Below are positions 22,826 through 35,700 of a stretch of 64,000 nucleotides of DNA, one piece after another. A program made the position numbers and the translations under genes. The notes beneath the pieces were generated by a model. It saw nothing but the letters and a program-made list of their open reading frames with translations, was not told the DNA's origin and searched no databases. Numbering within the stretch: position 1 is the first letter of the stretch; each line of letters starts with the position of its first letter. The DNA is taken from positions 16,690,120 through 16,754,119 of the forward strand of contig CP053149.1 of the NCBI GenBank assembly GCA_014607495.2, read 5' to 3'. The DNA is from Carposina sasakii. Lineage: Eukaryota > Arthropoda > Insecta > Lepidoptera > Carposinidae.

Positions 22826-23448
22826 TAATCATCATGGAATGTATTCGAGGGTCAAACAATCTTAAAAACGCCTTGATAAGCAGTGTTCAATAATTCCTCC
22901 CGGCTGGAGCGGACATCGTCGATTGCCAGCGTCCTGCGCCTGCGCAGCGCGCCTGACCTTACTGCCCGACGCCATTGTTGTAGATCGTTGTCGCTGGCCA
23001 CGCGGAATTAATGGCTTTATGCAGTAATAATAATTAATTAATTAATACCAAAACCATTCTGCAGCAAATTATGATGATTTAAATATTATGTTGGTACTAT
23101 ACGTCTGTTCTCATGTCTGCTCGCGGGTATCGTAAGAGGCGATTAAGGTTAAGGTTATTAAGGTTGGTAGCAGCCTCTCCCGTGATGAAAACATTGTTCG
23201 AAAATTTATACTGCTGTCACCAACCTGCCTGCCTATGGTAAGTAAATAACCCCCCTATGGCAGTAATCTTGTGGCGTGGAGGAACCCTATGTCCAGCAGT
23301 GAACTGCCATATAAGCTGAATTACTCGTATGTATGTATTTATTACGTTTATATGGAAAATTCAATGTTTGTCGGCCCATTAAACAATTTTAAAAATCCAT
23401 TGTTTTGTTATTTAGAACAAAATGAATAAATGGAATGATAAGAGATTT

Positions 23449-23663
23449 AAAGGCTCGAGCACATATGCGTGCACGTAAGCGTAGACGTAGACGTACCTCT
23501 GAGTTTAATGTGTAGAACTGTCACCGCTTGACGTCTATGCTTACGTCTACGCATACGCATCCGGTCTGCCCGTGCCTATACAGTTCCATACATTACAACT
23601 CAGAGGTACGTGTACGTCTACGCTTACGTGTACGCACACGCATCCGGTGTGCTCGAGCCTTTA
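23449..23663. mobile_element. Foldback MITE rich in ACGT steps
   Basis: Termini AAAGGCTCGAGCACA and GTGTGCTCGAGCCTTT. Arms contain CGTGCACGTAAGCGTAGACG on one side and its near complement on the other. Confidence 0.7.
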
Positions 23664-26600
23664 TTGTAGGTGACTCTATAATCATATTAGAAAGAATAAA
23701 TAGATGACCATCTAAGTATAATATAAATATTAAGATATTCATCCGATTGTAGCAATATCTTAGGTCCCGAGCCTGGAGTAATACACATCTACAGTGCGCA
23801 CGCGCATCTCATCTAACCTGTTTGAAATGTACGTTTTCTATACACATAATAAAAAAGTAACGGATCGCTGTCTGTACATGGATGATACTCGTATATGAGA
23901 AAAAATATTATAGGAGACCTTTATCAACGCAATAGTACCCAAAACGATGATTTTTGGAATTCTTGTCCGTTTGTCTGTTTGTCGGTTTATCTGTGCGTTT
24001 GTGCACGCTAATCTCAGAAACGGCTGAACCGATTTCGATGCAGTTTTCAGGAATATACTGTGACAGGTCCCACTTAACATATAGGCTACTTTTTATCCCG
24101 GGAAAATGTTTTTATCCCGGATAATTTCGACATTTTGTTTTTTCTGTAGTCCACGCGGACGGAGTCGCGGGCGTCCACTAGTATTTAAATATATGTTTAA
24201 ATACTGCCGGTTTAATAAATCCTCAGAGTCAATAATAACTCCTTATTCGATTCGTATAAATTTAAAGGAACTAAAAAAAGGATTTGCCAAAAATCGGCTT
24301 AACATGCGCCGGCGCAGCGTCAGTCATTCGCAGTGACAAGTCACTGCGGGGTATCTAGGGATGGGCATCGCACGGTCGATGTTCGTGAATTACAATATCT
24401 TATGAAAAATACTTACAACATAGTGATATTTAGAAATAATCATAATATTCGTACTATTGTAGGAAATATATTGATTTGATATCTCATATGGCCACTTGAC
24501 ACTAAAACTCTGTTAAAACTACGGAACCCTAACAATATTGAATGATTAAGGTTGTAATAAATATGGGTGAATTTCAACAACCTCGATTTTTGACTAATTA
24601 CGCTGGCGAAATTTTATATCCACTTTCTATAACTTTTTTGTATTCGAAGTAATAGCTAAAAATATATAATATTCAGTCATATGGTACACATTTTTAAAAA
24701 CGTATTATTTCTTGAGATATCTGCATTTAAAAATTTCAATCGCCACCGATATTATTATCAAACCACCGAAATTGTTAATCTCTCCACTGAAATTTATTAC
24801 AACCAGCGGAATTATAAATAGAGGAGAACATCATACGAATTACCTATTTATTTATTTTATAAGAATATGAAAACTTTAGATTTTTCGTTTATTAGTTGGT
24901 AATAATGTTTATCATCATGATTATAGCTTAGAAACTATGATAACAAATTTAAGGAACACGTTAACAGTTAGGGAAATATTTTATTACATACTTTAAAATG
25001 CTTCCTAGTGACTTTTTTCTTAACATAAAACGTAGTGGCCATGGTATCTCCTATAAGATCTCGCAGTTCTGACTACACCATTTCAGTAACCTAGCCGTAT
25101 TTATTTATATGTACGTAAAAATCTTCGAAAACCAGAAATAAGGATCATTTCTTTTCACATTTGAAAGTGCACCTCGTTAGCTACCTTTATATATAAGGAA
25201 CACCCCATCCGGAAATTCACAGTGTCGGAGATATGACATTTTATTATTTTTTTAAAATCTCCTTTTAGATGAGTAGAATGGCATATAAGAAATAAATCAC
25301 ATTTTATACTTTGACCTCCCAAAAATCTATCAACATGGAATGGTCAAGCAAAATTTGTTAAATGTTTTTGGCAATTAAGCCCCTACTCTTTCAAAATAAT
25401 ATACTGCGTCATGTGTACCCTTTATCAAACTAAATTCCTTATTTAATAAGCTACTCAAAAAGGTGTAATATATTATGAGAAAGCTTACTAGCAGCTGACC
25501 AATATAGGTTTCAAAAAATACATTCCGTGGCGCTACAGCCTATAGCAGTGTTATATTGAGGCAAGTAGAATGTAGAACTTCTGTTATCATCAGGCGTACT
25601 TGTTCAAGCTACTCGGGTTTATCGCAAAGTTACTCGGGTTTATAGTAGCAATTTTGGGTGGTTTCCTTGAGTTTGAACCGAAGGCCAAGTCATAATCAAT
25701 ATCACAAAACGTGGGATTGAAGTAGATAATAATTATGTGCATGAGTACACCTACTAGGCCAGTAGAACATTCAATATATAGATATTTTTTCTGAGAACAG
25801 TCAGGACTCAGAAAAATATTACATTCTTATTGGTCAGCTATTAATATTGAGAGATGAATCTTAAGTGCCTGGAAGAACTTAGTTCATTTAGGAACGGTTC
25901 CCTTCCTATGATCTTATAACGTCTACTTGTCGATATGTGTGCTTATGCTGTCTATCGATTGACCTACAGTGCTCAGACTGCATACACCATTAGGTATGCT
26001 AATCGCCTACCAAAAAGGAACTGGATAGTAAAAGTGCCAGCCATGTTAGTCGTTTAGACACCGAAAGATAGACGAACAGTGCAACTGGCTGGATGCTACA
26101 GAGCGGCTGCCTGGGGTAGGAGTAAGACGAGATGGAGGTGGCGGTATGACCTCGATTCGAGTTGAACTGCATCATGAAAAGGCCTTTGGATAGCAGTAAG
26201 ATTCCTATGCTATAATATATATATATATATATATTATAATGTCAGTTCATCACCTTTGTATTTTTTAAATTTGACTACAAACTTAGGTTACTTGTTAAAA
26301 AAGGTTGTCGCGCCAAGTGCTATCTTATAAAATTCTTATTAGTCAGCTGTTGGTAAGCTTTTTCATAATTATACCTTTTGAATTTAGTTTAATTAAGTGT
26401 GCGAATTACGTGAAATCATTATTTTGAATGAATAGGAAAGAATCAGGAAAAAAAATTATAAACCTTTCGGTAATTGTACTTTGACAATGCCAAGTTGATG
26501 TCTGTTGTTTTGTCTCCAATGATTATTTATTTATCTAGTTGAATTACTGAAATATACACGTATTTTAGTTTTTTATGCATTTCCATTTAATAATAAGGTG

Positions 26601-28086
26601 ATTTTAAAAACATTACAAAATGGGGCATAACCCTGAAGCCGTAATTTTTTTAATGGGTCTTCCTACCCATGAAGGTAGAAAATGGGCTGTACTTTTACAT
26701 CTCAATAGAAATAATACCCGTTTTCCAGTCATCCTGTATACAAAAAGACAAAATATCAATTACGGTGACATTATTATATTACGGTGGCCCTCTTTTTTGC
26801 CACCGGAGCCACTGGAGTTGCGACACCGTACTTAGAATTAAGTAACAAATTTCAAATTATAACGGACAATATTATTTTAATTGTAATAATTCATTTGCAA
26901 TTACGTCGATACATCTAATCTTTAATCATCTGTAAAATTTCTTTTTAAACAGCCTTTTAGTTTTTTAAATACACATGACACCGTTATATGATAAATTTGT
27001 ATTCCTGCGCCACCGCAGGTTATACTTACGTTTTTGGCGGGAAAACTGTTCAGTGTATCAAACATCCTTGTACTTGGTATACGATGGCTTGACAGAGCAG
27101 TGCGGGGAAAGATAGCTTAGCATCTATCTCATTCATTATGATGAAATAGTGTAATGTTCAAAATGCGCCAGCGTTATTGACTTTTTCCGCGGGACATTTT
27201 TAAAAAGCTGTTACAGGTACTACCGGGTTAAGTTAAATTACTGCTCATGGTGTAAATAATAGTGTTATTTAATGTATTTTTAAAATATGTTTGTATTCTG
27301 TTAAATTAATTCACCCGAAAATTGAAATAGCCAAATTTATTTTTGCAAATGAAGTGGGGACATAGCACCGCAATTAGATTTAGAGCCTTTGATATTTTTT
27401 TTAATGCGTAAACAAATAGATTTTGGTCTTAAGTTTTAAACGTTAGTCTAGATCACTGTCTGAACTTAATGAAAAAAAATTAATAAATGTGCATTTTGCA
27501 CTTTCCACTACGATTTTCATCCACGCCGCGCTAAAAACGTACCTGGGAAATTCACCCATATATAAAATGATTGTGAGTTAAAATAACGAACAAATGAAGT
27601 CTAAATTGAAAGCAATAAGCTATATGCTCTGATCCTCTGCGGAAAGACTTGTGACCAAATTAATTCTTAATACCATTTTCTCCTCAGGGATCTCTGTTGT
27701 GATCTATAAACTCTGTATAGTTCTCCTATAAATGCAGACATAACAATTTTAGTGTATGTTCATGTGTGGAAGGTCTTTTTTACTCACAATTGCAAAAAAA
27801 GTGTTGATATTTTTTACATAATTACTTACATAAATTATTATTCATATTTATGTGTATGCTACTGGAAGGAGTTGTAAAGGAGATTTATTATTTTATCGAT
27901 AAATTTATCACAGTTGTAGCGCACCTCACTACTCAGAGTAGCGGTATCCCGTCAGGGATGAGATAACTCACGCATGGCCGCTCTGATCAAACATGCGCGA
28001 GAGTCGATCCCGCAGGAACATGACACGCGTCGCGCTAGGGTTGTCATTGTCATGCCAATTTTACCTTAGTGATAATTTGTAAAGTT

Positions 28087-28492
28087 GTAAACACGAGAGG
28101 CGCTGCTGCTCACCTCCCGGAAACCCTGAATCGCCTCGTACGATACCCACGGGCAGACATGGGGTGGTACGAATTCTACTCTGCCGGCACCACGCGGCCT
28201 ATATACCTTGTATATAACTGATCCCAAAACACATTAATTTTTGTCGATTGGTGCCAGCAGAGTAGAGATTGTACCACCCCATGCCTGCCCGTGGGTATCG
28301 TACGAGGCGATTAAGGGTTTCCGGGAGGTTGGCAGCAGCGCCTCTCGTACTGGCATCATAGTCCGAAAATTACACTGCGGTCACCAACCCGCCTGTCCAG
28401 CGTGGAGAAAATGGGCAAAAATCTCTCTATGGCAGTAGCCTTGTGGCGCGCCCTAGGGGAGGCCTACATCCAGCAGTGGACTGCAATAGCCT
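28087..28492. repeat. Head-to-head pair of a LINE 3' segment
   Basis: 28087-28198 reads toward GGTACGAATTCTACTCTGCC. 28244-28492 is the same segment inverted, extending to CCTACATCCAGCAGTGGACTG. The unit is the 3' region of what I take to be a CR1-type lepidopteran LINE. Other copies: 22283-22378, 23105-23320, 29968-30085, 40532-40680, 46788-47038, 47994-48240, 58561-58640. Confidence 0.65.
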
Positions 28493-28809
28493 GAAAACGA
28501 ATATTCTAGATTTATATAGAACTACTTACTCAAGTATTATTCATTCATTATTATTGCTGCGAAATTCTTACAGCAGAGCTTGTGCGATTGGCGAGCATTT
28601 AGATTCAAGCTTCTACGATAAGCCTGAATAGAAAAATCGAATAATTAATTAGGTCAATAACAAGTTTCGATATAAATATTTAGCGACATCTTTGGTAGTA
28701 GGTAGGGTATTCGTTATTGAAATGAAATTAATTTTTTAATTATATTTAATTTTCCTTTGTGACAGCCCTAAATAATTCGGCGACTCCGCGGCTGCTTTAC
28801 CCGTTGCAG

Positions 28810-28848
28810 TATAAAAGAGTGTCCTTGAAGGGATTTTCGGCAATCTCA
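28810..28848 (+). promoter_or_regulatory. TATA box and initiator of the Gln/Gly-rich secreted protein gene
   Basis: TATAAAAG at 28810-28817, followed about 30-38 nt later by an initiator-like TCTCAGCA (28844-28851). The ATG comes 19 nt after that. The spacing is standard for a strongly expressed, tissue-restricted insect gene. Confidence 0.7.
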
Positions 28849-28866
28849 GCACAGGGCACATTCAAC

Positions 28867-29827
28867 ATGGAAGGACACCAGGCAGCTTTTGTTCTTGTAA
28901 GTACAAGCACATTCACTGTGGGGTTATAAGGGTCGCTCTGTTTTCTCTAAGAGGTCGCTAGAATTATGTTGTTTAAGCCGCTTCAAATGGTATTCGAAAT
29001 ATATTTTTGGGTGTTTTGTTATTATTACTTTCTTTATCGGCGATTTATATTTTAATGAAGCATCCAGTGGGAGTTTTGGTACATGTTATTTACGATTATG
29101 TACATATCTGATTTATAAATTGGTCAAAAAAATCTACTACAAGTATTTACTCAAATTCATATTGTTCCAGATTCTCTCCATCGCACTGCTACAAAGTGCT
29201 TCATCTTCGCTAATGGAGTCTAGAACAGGATCACTACATATACCGGAGAAGATTATTGACCTATTCCACAAGCACAAGCCGAGCGTCCAGCAGCAAGGCA
29301 CCGTGCAAGGGTCCTACCAGAATGGTCAAGGGTACCCTCAGAACCAGGGTCAGTACTTCCAAGGACAGTACCAGTTTGGAAACAATGGTGGGGCAAGTTA
29401 CCCTCAAGGAGGCACTTTCCCTGCCCCAGGATCAGGCTACCCCTCAGCTCCCGCTCAAACCCAGCCAGGCTACGGAGGCCAATATCAAGGAGGATATCCC
29501 AACAACGGCCAGTACCAGGGACACTATAATGGAAACTACCAAGGTCAGGGACAGGGCCAAATCCAACCTGGTGGCTCTCAATTCCAGGGGCAAGTTCAGC
29601 AAGGTAACTATCAGGGACAGGGGCAAGTGCAGGGGTCTGGTGGAGCGGGTCAAGGGTTCTATGGAGGTGGTCACGGTAGCCATGGCGGTCACGGAGGTGG
29701 AAATGGTCACGGACCTTCCTGCGTCTGCCAGGCTTGGTCGAAACCTTTGTCGGACGCCCCAGTGCCGGAGAAACCAGCGCCTTCATCGGAGAAACCGGAG
29801 AAAACTGAAGAAGAGCCAGAAGCCTGA
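28867..29827 (+). CDS. Secreted Gln/Gly/Tyr-rich low-complexity protein (hypothetical)
   Basis: Two exons: 28867-28896 (10 codons, donor CTT|GTAAGT) and 29171-29827 (acceptor TTCCAG, TGA at 29825-29827), both phase 0, 228 aa. The splice completes a signal peptide (MEGHQAAFVL joined to ILSIALLQSASS), with cleavage expected after the Ser/Ala run. A short ordered segment with IPEKIIDLFHKHK follows. Next come about 130 residues of imperfect GQYQG, GNYQGQGQ and YPQ repeats, a Gly/His patch (GGGHGSHGGHGGG), a small Cys pair (SCVCQAW) and an acidic Pro/Glu/Lys tail. The first-exon/second-exon split inside the signal peptide and the strong TATA box resemble insect cuticle, eggshell or silk-associated genes. 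I cannot name the family. It is the only gene in the window unrelated to the ATPase cluster. Confidence 0.82.
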
Positions 29828-29967
29828 TGCACAATGGAACAACTATTAGGGCACATTGTGTGTATAGTAATTTAGGCGTTGTAGCTAACATTATTTATTT
29901 ATTTAGATCTTAGTTTAGTAGCCTGTCTGTTAGATAGAAACTTTGAGCATTCTGTTACCACATAATC

Positions 29968-30085
29968 ACATCAGCCTATTGCAGTCCACTGCTGGATGTA
30001 GGCCTCCGCCAGGGTACGCCACCAGGCTATTGCCATAGGGAGGTTTTTGCCCATAGTCACACGGGCAGGTGGGTTGGTACCACAT
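29968..30085 (+). repeat. CR1-like LINE 3' fragment after the Gln/Gly-rich gene
   Basis: AGCCTATTGCAGTCCACTGC and GTAGGCCTCCGCCAGGG match the common tail family. It starts about 140 nt past the stop codon and could lie in the 3' UTR. Confidence 0.6.
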
Positions 30086-30445
30086 AATAGACCTGTCAAT
30101 TTATCTGTTTAATGTTGTTTGCTGTACATATAGTATCATCATTATCTGTGATTGAATTGGCCCGCGACGCCAATAGCTGAATTGTAGAATATATTATTCA
30201 GTGTCAACAAATGTGTAAAAACTGGAGGCCATTTTATAGATTATCTCCTGTGCGTGGTGTGGGAACTAACATTTTCTGTATGCAGTAACACAATAGTCAT
30301 AGCAACTAGTGCCATCTTTCAACAGAACTATTTTGAAGCGCTTACGTTAAAACTGAATCGTCTAAAACGGTCGTTTAATTTTTATTATAATAACAACAGA
30401 TTGTTCTCGACCGTTTTGGATCGCTGAGGTTCATTTACATTATTA

Positions 30446-30710
30446 TACAGGGTGTAACAGAAAGGGTATGTTAACCGAAAAGCTATGTAAATAGTCAACC
30501 ATAGAGAACCTGTTTCCAAAATTTGAGACTCGAAATCACATGTTTATTTTTCAAGATTGTATGAACTTTCCTGAGTTTGTTTAGGAATTCTTCTTACTAT
30601 CTAAAAAAATAAACATGTGATTTCGAGTCTGAAATTTTGTGGGTATGTTTCTTTTAGTGGGCTATTTACATAGCTTTTCGCTTAGCATACCCCTTTTGTT
30701 ACACCCTGTA
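30446..30710. mobile_element. Foldback MITE, family 1 copy
   Basis: TACAGGGTGTAACAGAAAGGG at the left and TTTTGTTACACCCTGTA at the right, with long complementary arms. Confidence 0.8.
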
Positions 30711-30761
30711 TAGTAAATTAACAATATAAGTTAGGTCTCAGCATTTAAATCATAAGTATTT

Positions 30762-30954
30762 GGGGTCAGTTCATATCTGACGGAACATGCGTCGCGTATT
30801 ATCGGTCGCGTAACGCCAGAACAGACAAAATGTATAGAAAAACACTCGACCGTTCACACTCAACCGATGATACGTTAGTGCGTCGAGCGTACGTCGGGTG
30901 CCTGTACCCGGAGATACGCTCGACGCATTTTCCGTCAGATATGAACCGACCCTT
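30762..30954. mobile_element. MITE family 5 copy
   Basis: Termini GGGGTCAGTTCATATCTGAC and GTCAGATATGAACCGACCC. GC-rich inner inverted stretches carry CGTCGCG. The second copy is 35448-35629. It is followed by a SINE A tail fragment (30966-31018). Confidence 0.7.
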
Positions 30955-31018
30955 ATAAATAATATTAAGGGTTCAATTCCCACTCGGGTGAAGAATTTTT
31001 TCCATTTTCTTTATTAGT

Positions 31019-32639
31019 GATTTTTTAAATCAAATTATGTTCATGATTATTTATTGTAAACAATAAAATTGTATTGCACATACATACCTGAACCAATCCT
31101 TTAGAAAATTCTTGTTTTTAACAATGTAGAGCACTAAATTTATATTTTATAGTGTATTCTGGAACACTAATATACGGGTCCAGCTGAAAACCAGCACTGC
31201 CATCTGTTTTGGTCTGCAGCTGTATGCTGAGCTAGGTCCATTTCAGAATAATTATGTTTTTCTGTTTGGCTGTATTGTGAAACATTTTTGAATGCTGAAT
31301 AAAAAATTTATTTCTTTCTATCTTTCTTTTTTTCTTTAGATACTCGTAGGTAGGTGTATACATAATACATGTAAACTTTGATTCCTGGTTCCTATATTAT
31401 ACCTATTTCTGATCATTTGGTAATATATTTTATAAATAAAATGTTTATACCCCAACATGCCAATTTGTTTTTTTCTTACTCCTAAGTAGTTACTCTTGAA
31501 CCTCAGCTAAAGGCAAGGTAGAATATTGTCATCATTTGCCCAGATCGCATTATTCTTGATATAATGCCATATTTCTAACTAATTTGTTTTCTTTTTATGT
31601 ATTCTTTGTCTGAGTATCTAGATAAGAACTTTTCAAATAATCATATTATTAAGGGATCATTTCATTACAACCACTTTTTTTACACCCTGTATAATACCAA
31701 TCTAAGATGGAAGATAGAAGACCTATCATTAATCTAAGTATTTAATTAATAGATATATATGTATGTTTATGTAGGTATATTTTATTGATTAGATTAGGGT
31801 ACTTATTTGTTAAATTCGAATATTATTATAGATTCTGTGTACACGCATATCTACCTTTTATATATAATTATCACTTTCCCAAATAGTTTGCTGGAAGAAA
31901 TCTCTTTCAGAGATAAGCACGCCTTTGTACATTTTCTTTCATAATTTCTGTCTGTATATTAATTGTATGTGTACAATAAAGAATTTTTTTTTAATGATAA
32001 ATAACATTTATTTATCTATAATTATTTACAATAATAACTAAACCTACGTAAAAAAAAAACTAGAGCTACAAAATAAAATAAAATTATTATTAAGAAGAAT
32101 ATTTAATTTTAGACTACTTAGTAGCCGCTAAGTGAATTTTGATGAAACTTGGCAGTTATACATTCAGTTGGGCTATGAGATACGGTTATGCGGATAAATT
32201 TGCGGTCATCAACTAAGTAGTTAGCTGGTATAATACGCGAGCAGTGTCACTGCGATTATTAATAGCAACATATAATTTTCATACATACATATAATCACGC
32301 CTTTATCCCTTACGAGGTAGGCAGAGCAACAAGGGCCGATAGAACCACATATAATTGTCGTAGTGACAATATACTAGTATAATTAGACCTCTATGGATAT
32401 AATAAACACGAAATCAATTCTCCAGCGAAAACCTGGCACAGAGACTACAACTTCACTCCAAAACGTTTTACTATTATTGTTTAGTAAAACCGCCCTTAAC
32501 ACCACCCCCCAAGATCCGTATAAACCGTCACAAATGAAATTGCCAGCCGATTTTCCGTCCATCATAATCTGACCTCTTTTACAAATGGATACCTAATACT
32601 GTGTACGAATGAGCAGGGTTTTCCCGCGCTGGTCGATGG
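31019..32639. other. Intergenic DNA before gene C
   Basis: No gene seen. It contains LINE-tail-like text with a (TTCT)n run near 31310-31335, another tail at about 31960-31995, and a CGCCTTTATCCCTTACGAGG repeat fragment at about 32283-32345. The rest is AT-rich and unassigned. Confidence 0.45.
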
Positions 32640-32770
32640 AGTCTGAAACGTGCGCGCGCTTCCCTTACGTAATCGTTATGTAAGGGGCGCATGGGGTGCA
32701 GGGGCCGGGGCGGCAGGGGCTGAGGCGCACATAATCGATCCCCGACCGCAGTCCGGCATAGCGTGCGAAC
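32640..32770 (+). promoter_or_regulatory. GC-rich 5' flank/leader of gene C
   Basis: About 130 nt before the ATG are strikingly GC-rich (GGGGCCGGGGCGGCAGGGGC) compared with the AT-rich surroundings. There is no TATA box. This suits a broadly expressed promoter, but the start site cannot be placed. The ATG at 32771 has a good context (GAACATGG). Confidence 0.4.
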
Positions 32771-35700
32771 ATGGCTGACAAGAACAAGGTTGTGGAGCAG
32801 TACTACTCCCCACCTCCGGATCTAGGAAAATGGGAGTCCCTCAGGATCTTCCTGTACAACTCCGAGACGGGCCAGGTGCTGGGCAGGACTGGATCCAGCT
32901 GGGGTGAGTAGATCAGCTTCAAATCTGATGCCGATTTGTGAAATGTTAATGTGATGGGTTTTTATGTATGAGACAGGAGGTACGAATGGCAAAAAAATGG
33001 GTCCTGAAAAGTCTAAGTCGAAGTTTTCATTTAATTGCTACGAAACCGTTTATTTGGTTATAGTGGGTACATTTTCAATCAACTTCCGGTTAGGTAATAA
33101 GAATATTTATAGGTACATTTAAAAATGTCCCAAGTCTACATGAGGAAAACGCTTCAACTCTGATTATGTAAAATGAACCAAAATCAATAAGGTTTAAGTT
33201 ATTTATTGTGCTACACTTACAAAGGCGAGCTTAATGGTACACAAAATTATTTAGTATTAAACTTAAACCGTAGTTAGTGTAAGTAAAAAGAATTAGAGGT
33301 AATAGACAAAGCCATTTAATAACTTTGCATAAGAGATAATTATCGTATATCCTGTGAATGTACGTTATCAGTCAAACACCCAGTTTTATATTAAAATAGC
33401 ATTTAATTTGTAATTACAAGTGTTATTTTTATTAATCACGTTATGTACTCCAATGATAACTTTGGCCATAGATGTAGAGTCGCTGGAAGCGCGCGCGTTT
33501 TTTCCCGCCTTTTGACAGATGCGCGCGCAACGTCCTTGTCGAAATCGATCCAAGGACGTCCGAGAGCCATTTGTCGGATATCCTAATATCTTTTTTGCAA
33601 GCTTTATTTTCTTTTTCAATTGCAATAAGGAGCACTAAAATAAAATAATCTAGGTTTGCTTTTTGTAAGCTTTATTGCAATTAGATCCAGGAGTTACTTA
33701 ATGTAAATAAAATAAACAATCAAGTAAGCCAGGAAGTGAAAATATCCCTTATGCTTGTTTTTACCTTTCCGCGAAAAAACCGCTAAATGGTGCTTGACAA
33801 AGTAAGGAAAATTGGCAGGAGGAGAATAATAAATTTCAATTTTATGTGCATAGGTTCTGCTATATTATTAAGGTATCTTACATTAATAAATGTACAAGTA
33901 GGTACCCAATTAACATAAACATAATTTTAACACAATGATAAAATGAATTTTGTTCCCCAACATCCTGACACTGTTAATAATCTACGTTGTTGCAGGATTC
34001 ATATATCTAATGAATTTACAGACACTCTAAATTTCGCGTAACGACGCATTGATTGGACGTCTGACGCGCAGATTTAACAACATGATAACGACCTCATTTG
34101 TGAGCTGATGATGGACCATCCATTAGAAACTTACGTAACCGACATATTAGGGTTAAGATCGGAGATTTACCTTTTTATAAAATAGGTGATTAATTGTGTT
34201 TATCTATAGGGCACTAAAAATACATAGGTTCTATGTAAATATGTCGTTTAAATTTGTATATACCTATGTTTGTGCTTGTATTTGATGAACAAAGAGATGT
34301 ACTGGGCTAGATTATCTTATCCCGGAACATTAGTTCCAAAAATTGTGTCTGGTTTCGCAGATACAGATAAGGAAAAAGTACTCACCTAATTCCTACTCTT
34401 ATTCCTCTGGATAAACAGTTTATTTCAACTATTCGCTATACAGGATAATTTTTGGTCGTCAACGTTCCCGAAAACTACGAAATCTCCTCATCATCACGAT
34501 CATTTTTCTCCATGGAATCATACCTGGGAAGTGTCTGGTTTCCAAAATAATAGGGACCAAAGTTGAGTAAATAGACTGCGTTTTTGTGCATAAATGCACA
34601 TTGACGCGTGTAGCAAGACTTTTTCACGAGAAATAATTAATATCTGTCTATGAAAAAACTAGCATAAACACTGGACACTATAAATTTTCCCCGATCAAGT
34701 AGGTAATTACAACATAAAAAAAAAAATTACATTGTTTCCCAGCATTTTTTTTTGGCATAAACTTACTTTATTTGATTTACAGAGTACGTACCCTTCGTTA
34801 AGGGTGGCAACGAAAAAAACATCCTGTATAGTTCTAACTGATAGAATGGATGTCGTGCTGCTAAAAGTATTTTCATTCCAGTGAAAGTATAAAAAAAATG
34901 AAAATATTTCACATAAATATTTCAGTCGATCTCAAATTAAGTTTCAATATAATTACGATATAGCTGCCAGTTCCAGATAGATTACCTATATATCTGTGTA
35001 TCCGCGCATGCTCTGATGGTCTAGGCATTCAGCGCACTCTCCGTGACCTGCGGCATCCCTCCACCCGAAGTCTAGATTTAGGTATTACGATGCAACGACC
35101 TATATGTGCAAAGATAAGACTTAATTCTGACTAGGGGCCGATTTATCCAAACGATTTTCCTGTCTTATTATTATAATAATAAAAGTATTATAATAATTAG
35201 ATTTCTATCACTTATTTCTAATCACTGGCAGCTTAGAATAGTTCAAGCTGAATGCATTTCATGACGTCAATCTTCAAAAAGATGTGATATCAAGTCTCAA
35301 ATTTTGGAGATAAATTCTCTATAGTGGGCTATTTTCATAGCATTTCGTTTGACATACCTCTTTTCATACACTCTGTATACAATAGAAATCCTGTAGCTAT
35401 ACTAGAAAACATCAGCTGCATCTTCCATCCATGTCGTAAGATTCGACTAAGGGTCGGTTCATTTCTGACGGAAAATCCGTCGCGTATTAGTCGGACTCGT
35501 GACATCAGAACAGGCAAATATATCACAAAACATTCAACCTTTTACATTGAGCCGATGATGCGTTAGTGCATTAGCCTGTACCTGCAGATACGCTAGACGC
35601 ATCTTCCGTCAGATATAAACCGACCCTAAGGAACTCGATCATTCTCTCAGCAAAAGCACCTTGTCACTGGTAATCTATTTATTTTATAAAATTATTAATA

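Larger units (their letters stand above)
20841..28809. other. Intergenic DNA between gene B and the Gln/Gly-rich gene
   Basis: About 8 kb with no recognised gene. It contains MITEs (21022-21144, 22436-22825, 23449-23663), a rearranged SINE A (21413-21545), LINE tails (22283-22378, 23105-23320, 23940-24180, 28087-28198, 28244-28492) and a degenerate LINE-like stretch near 26040-26165. There is an (AT)n run at 26216-26235 and long AT-rich sequence in which I see nothing more. Confidence 0.5.

Noticed and set aside
26620..26835. 71-codon frame MGHNPEAV... as a small gene
   Set aside because: It contains a CATCCTGTATAC-like transposon end and has no neighbours or homolog that I recognise; I treat it as repeat-derived.
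29253..29891. Long open frames of 212 (minus) and 197 (plus) codons overlapping the Gln/Gly-rich gene
   Set aside because: They are shadows caused by the repetitive coding sequence. Only the frame joined to the signal-peptide exon has a start context, splice logic and a sensible composition.
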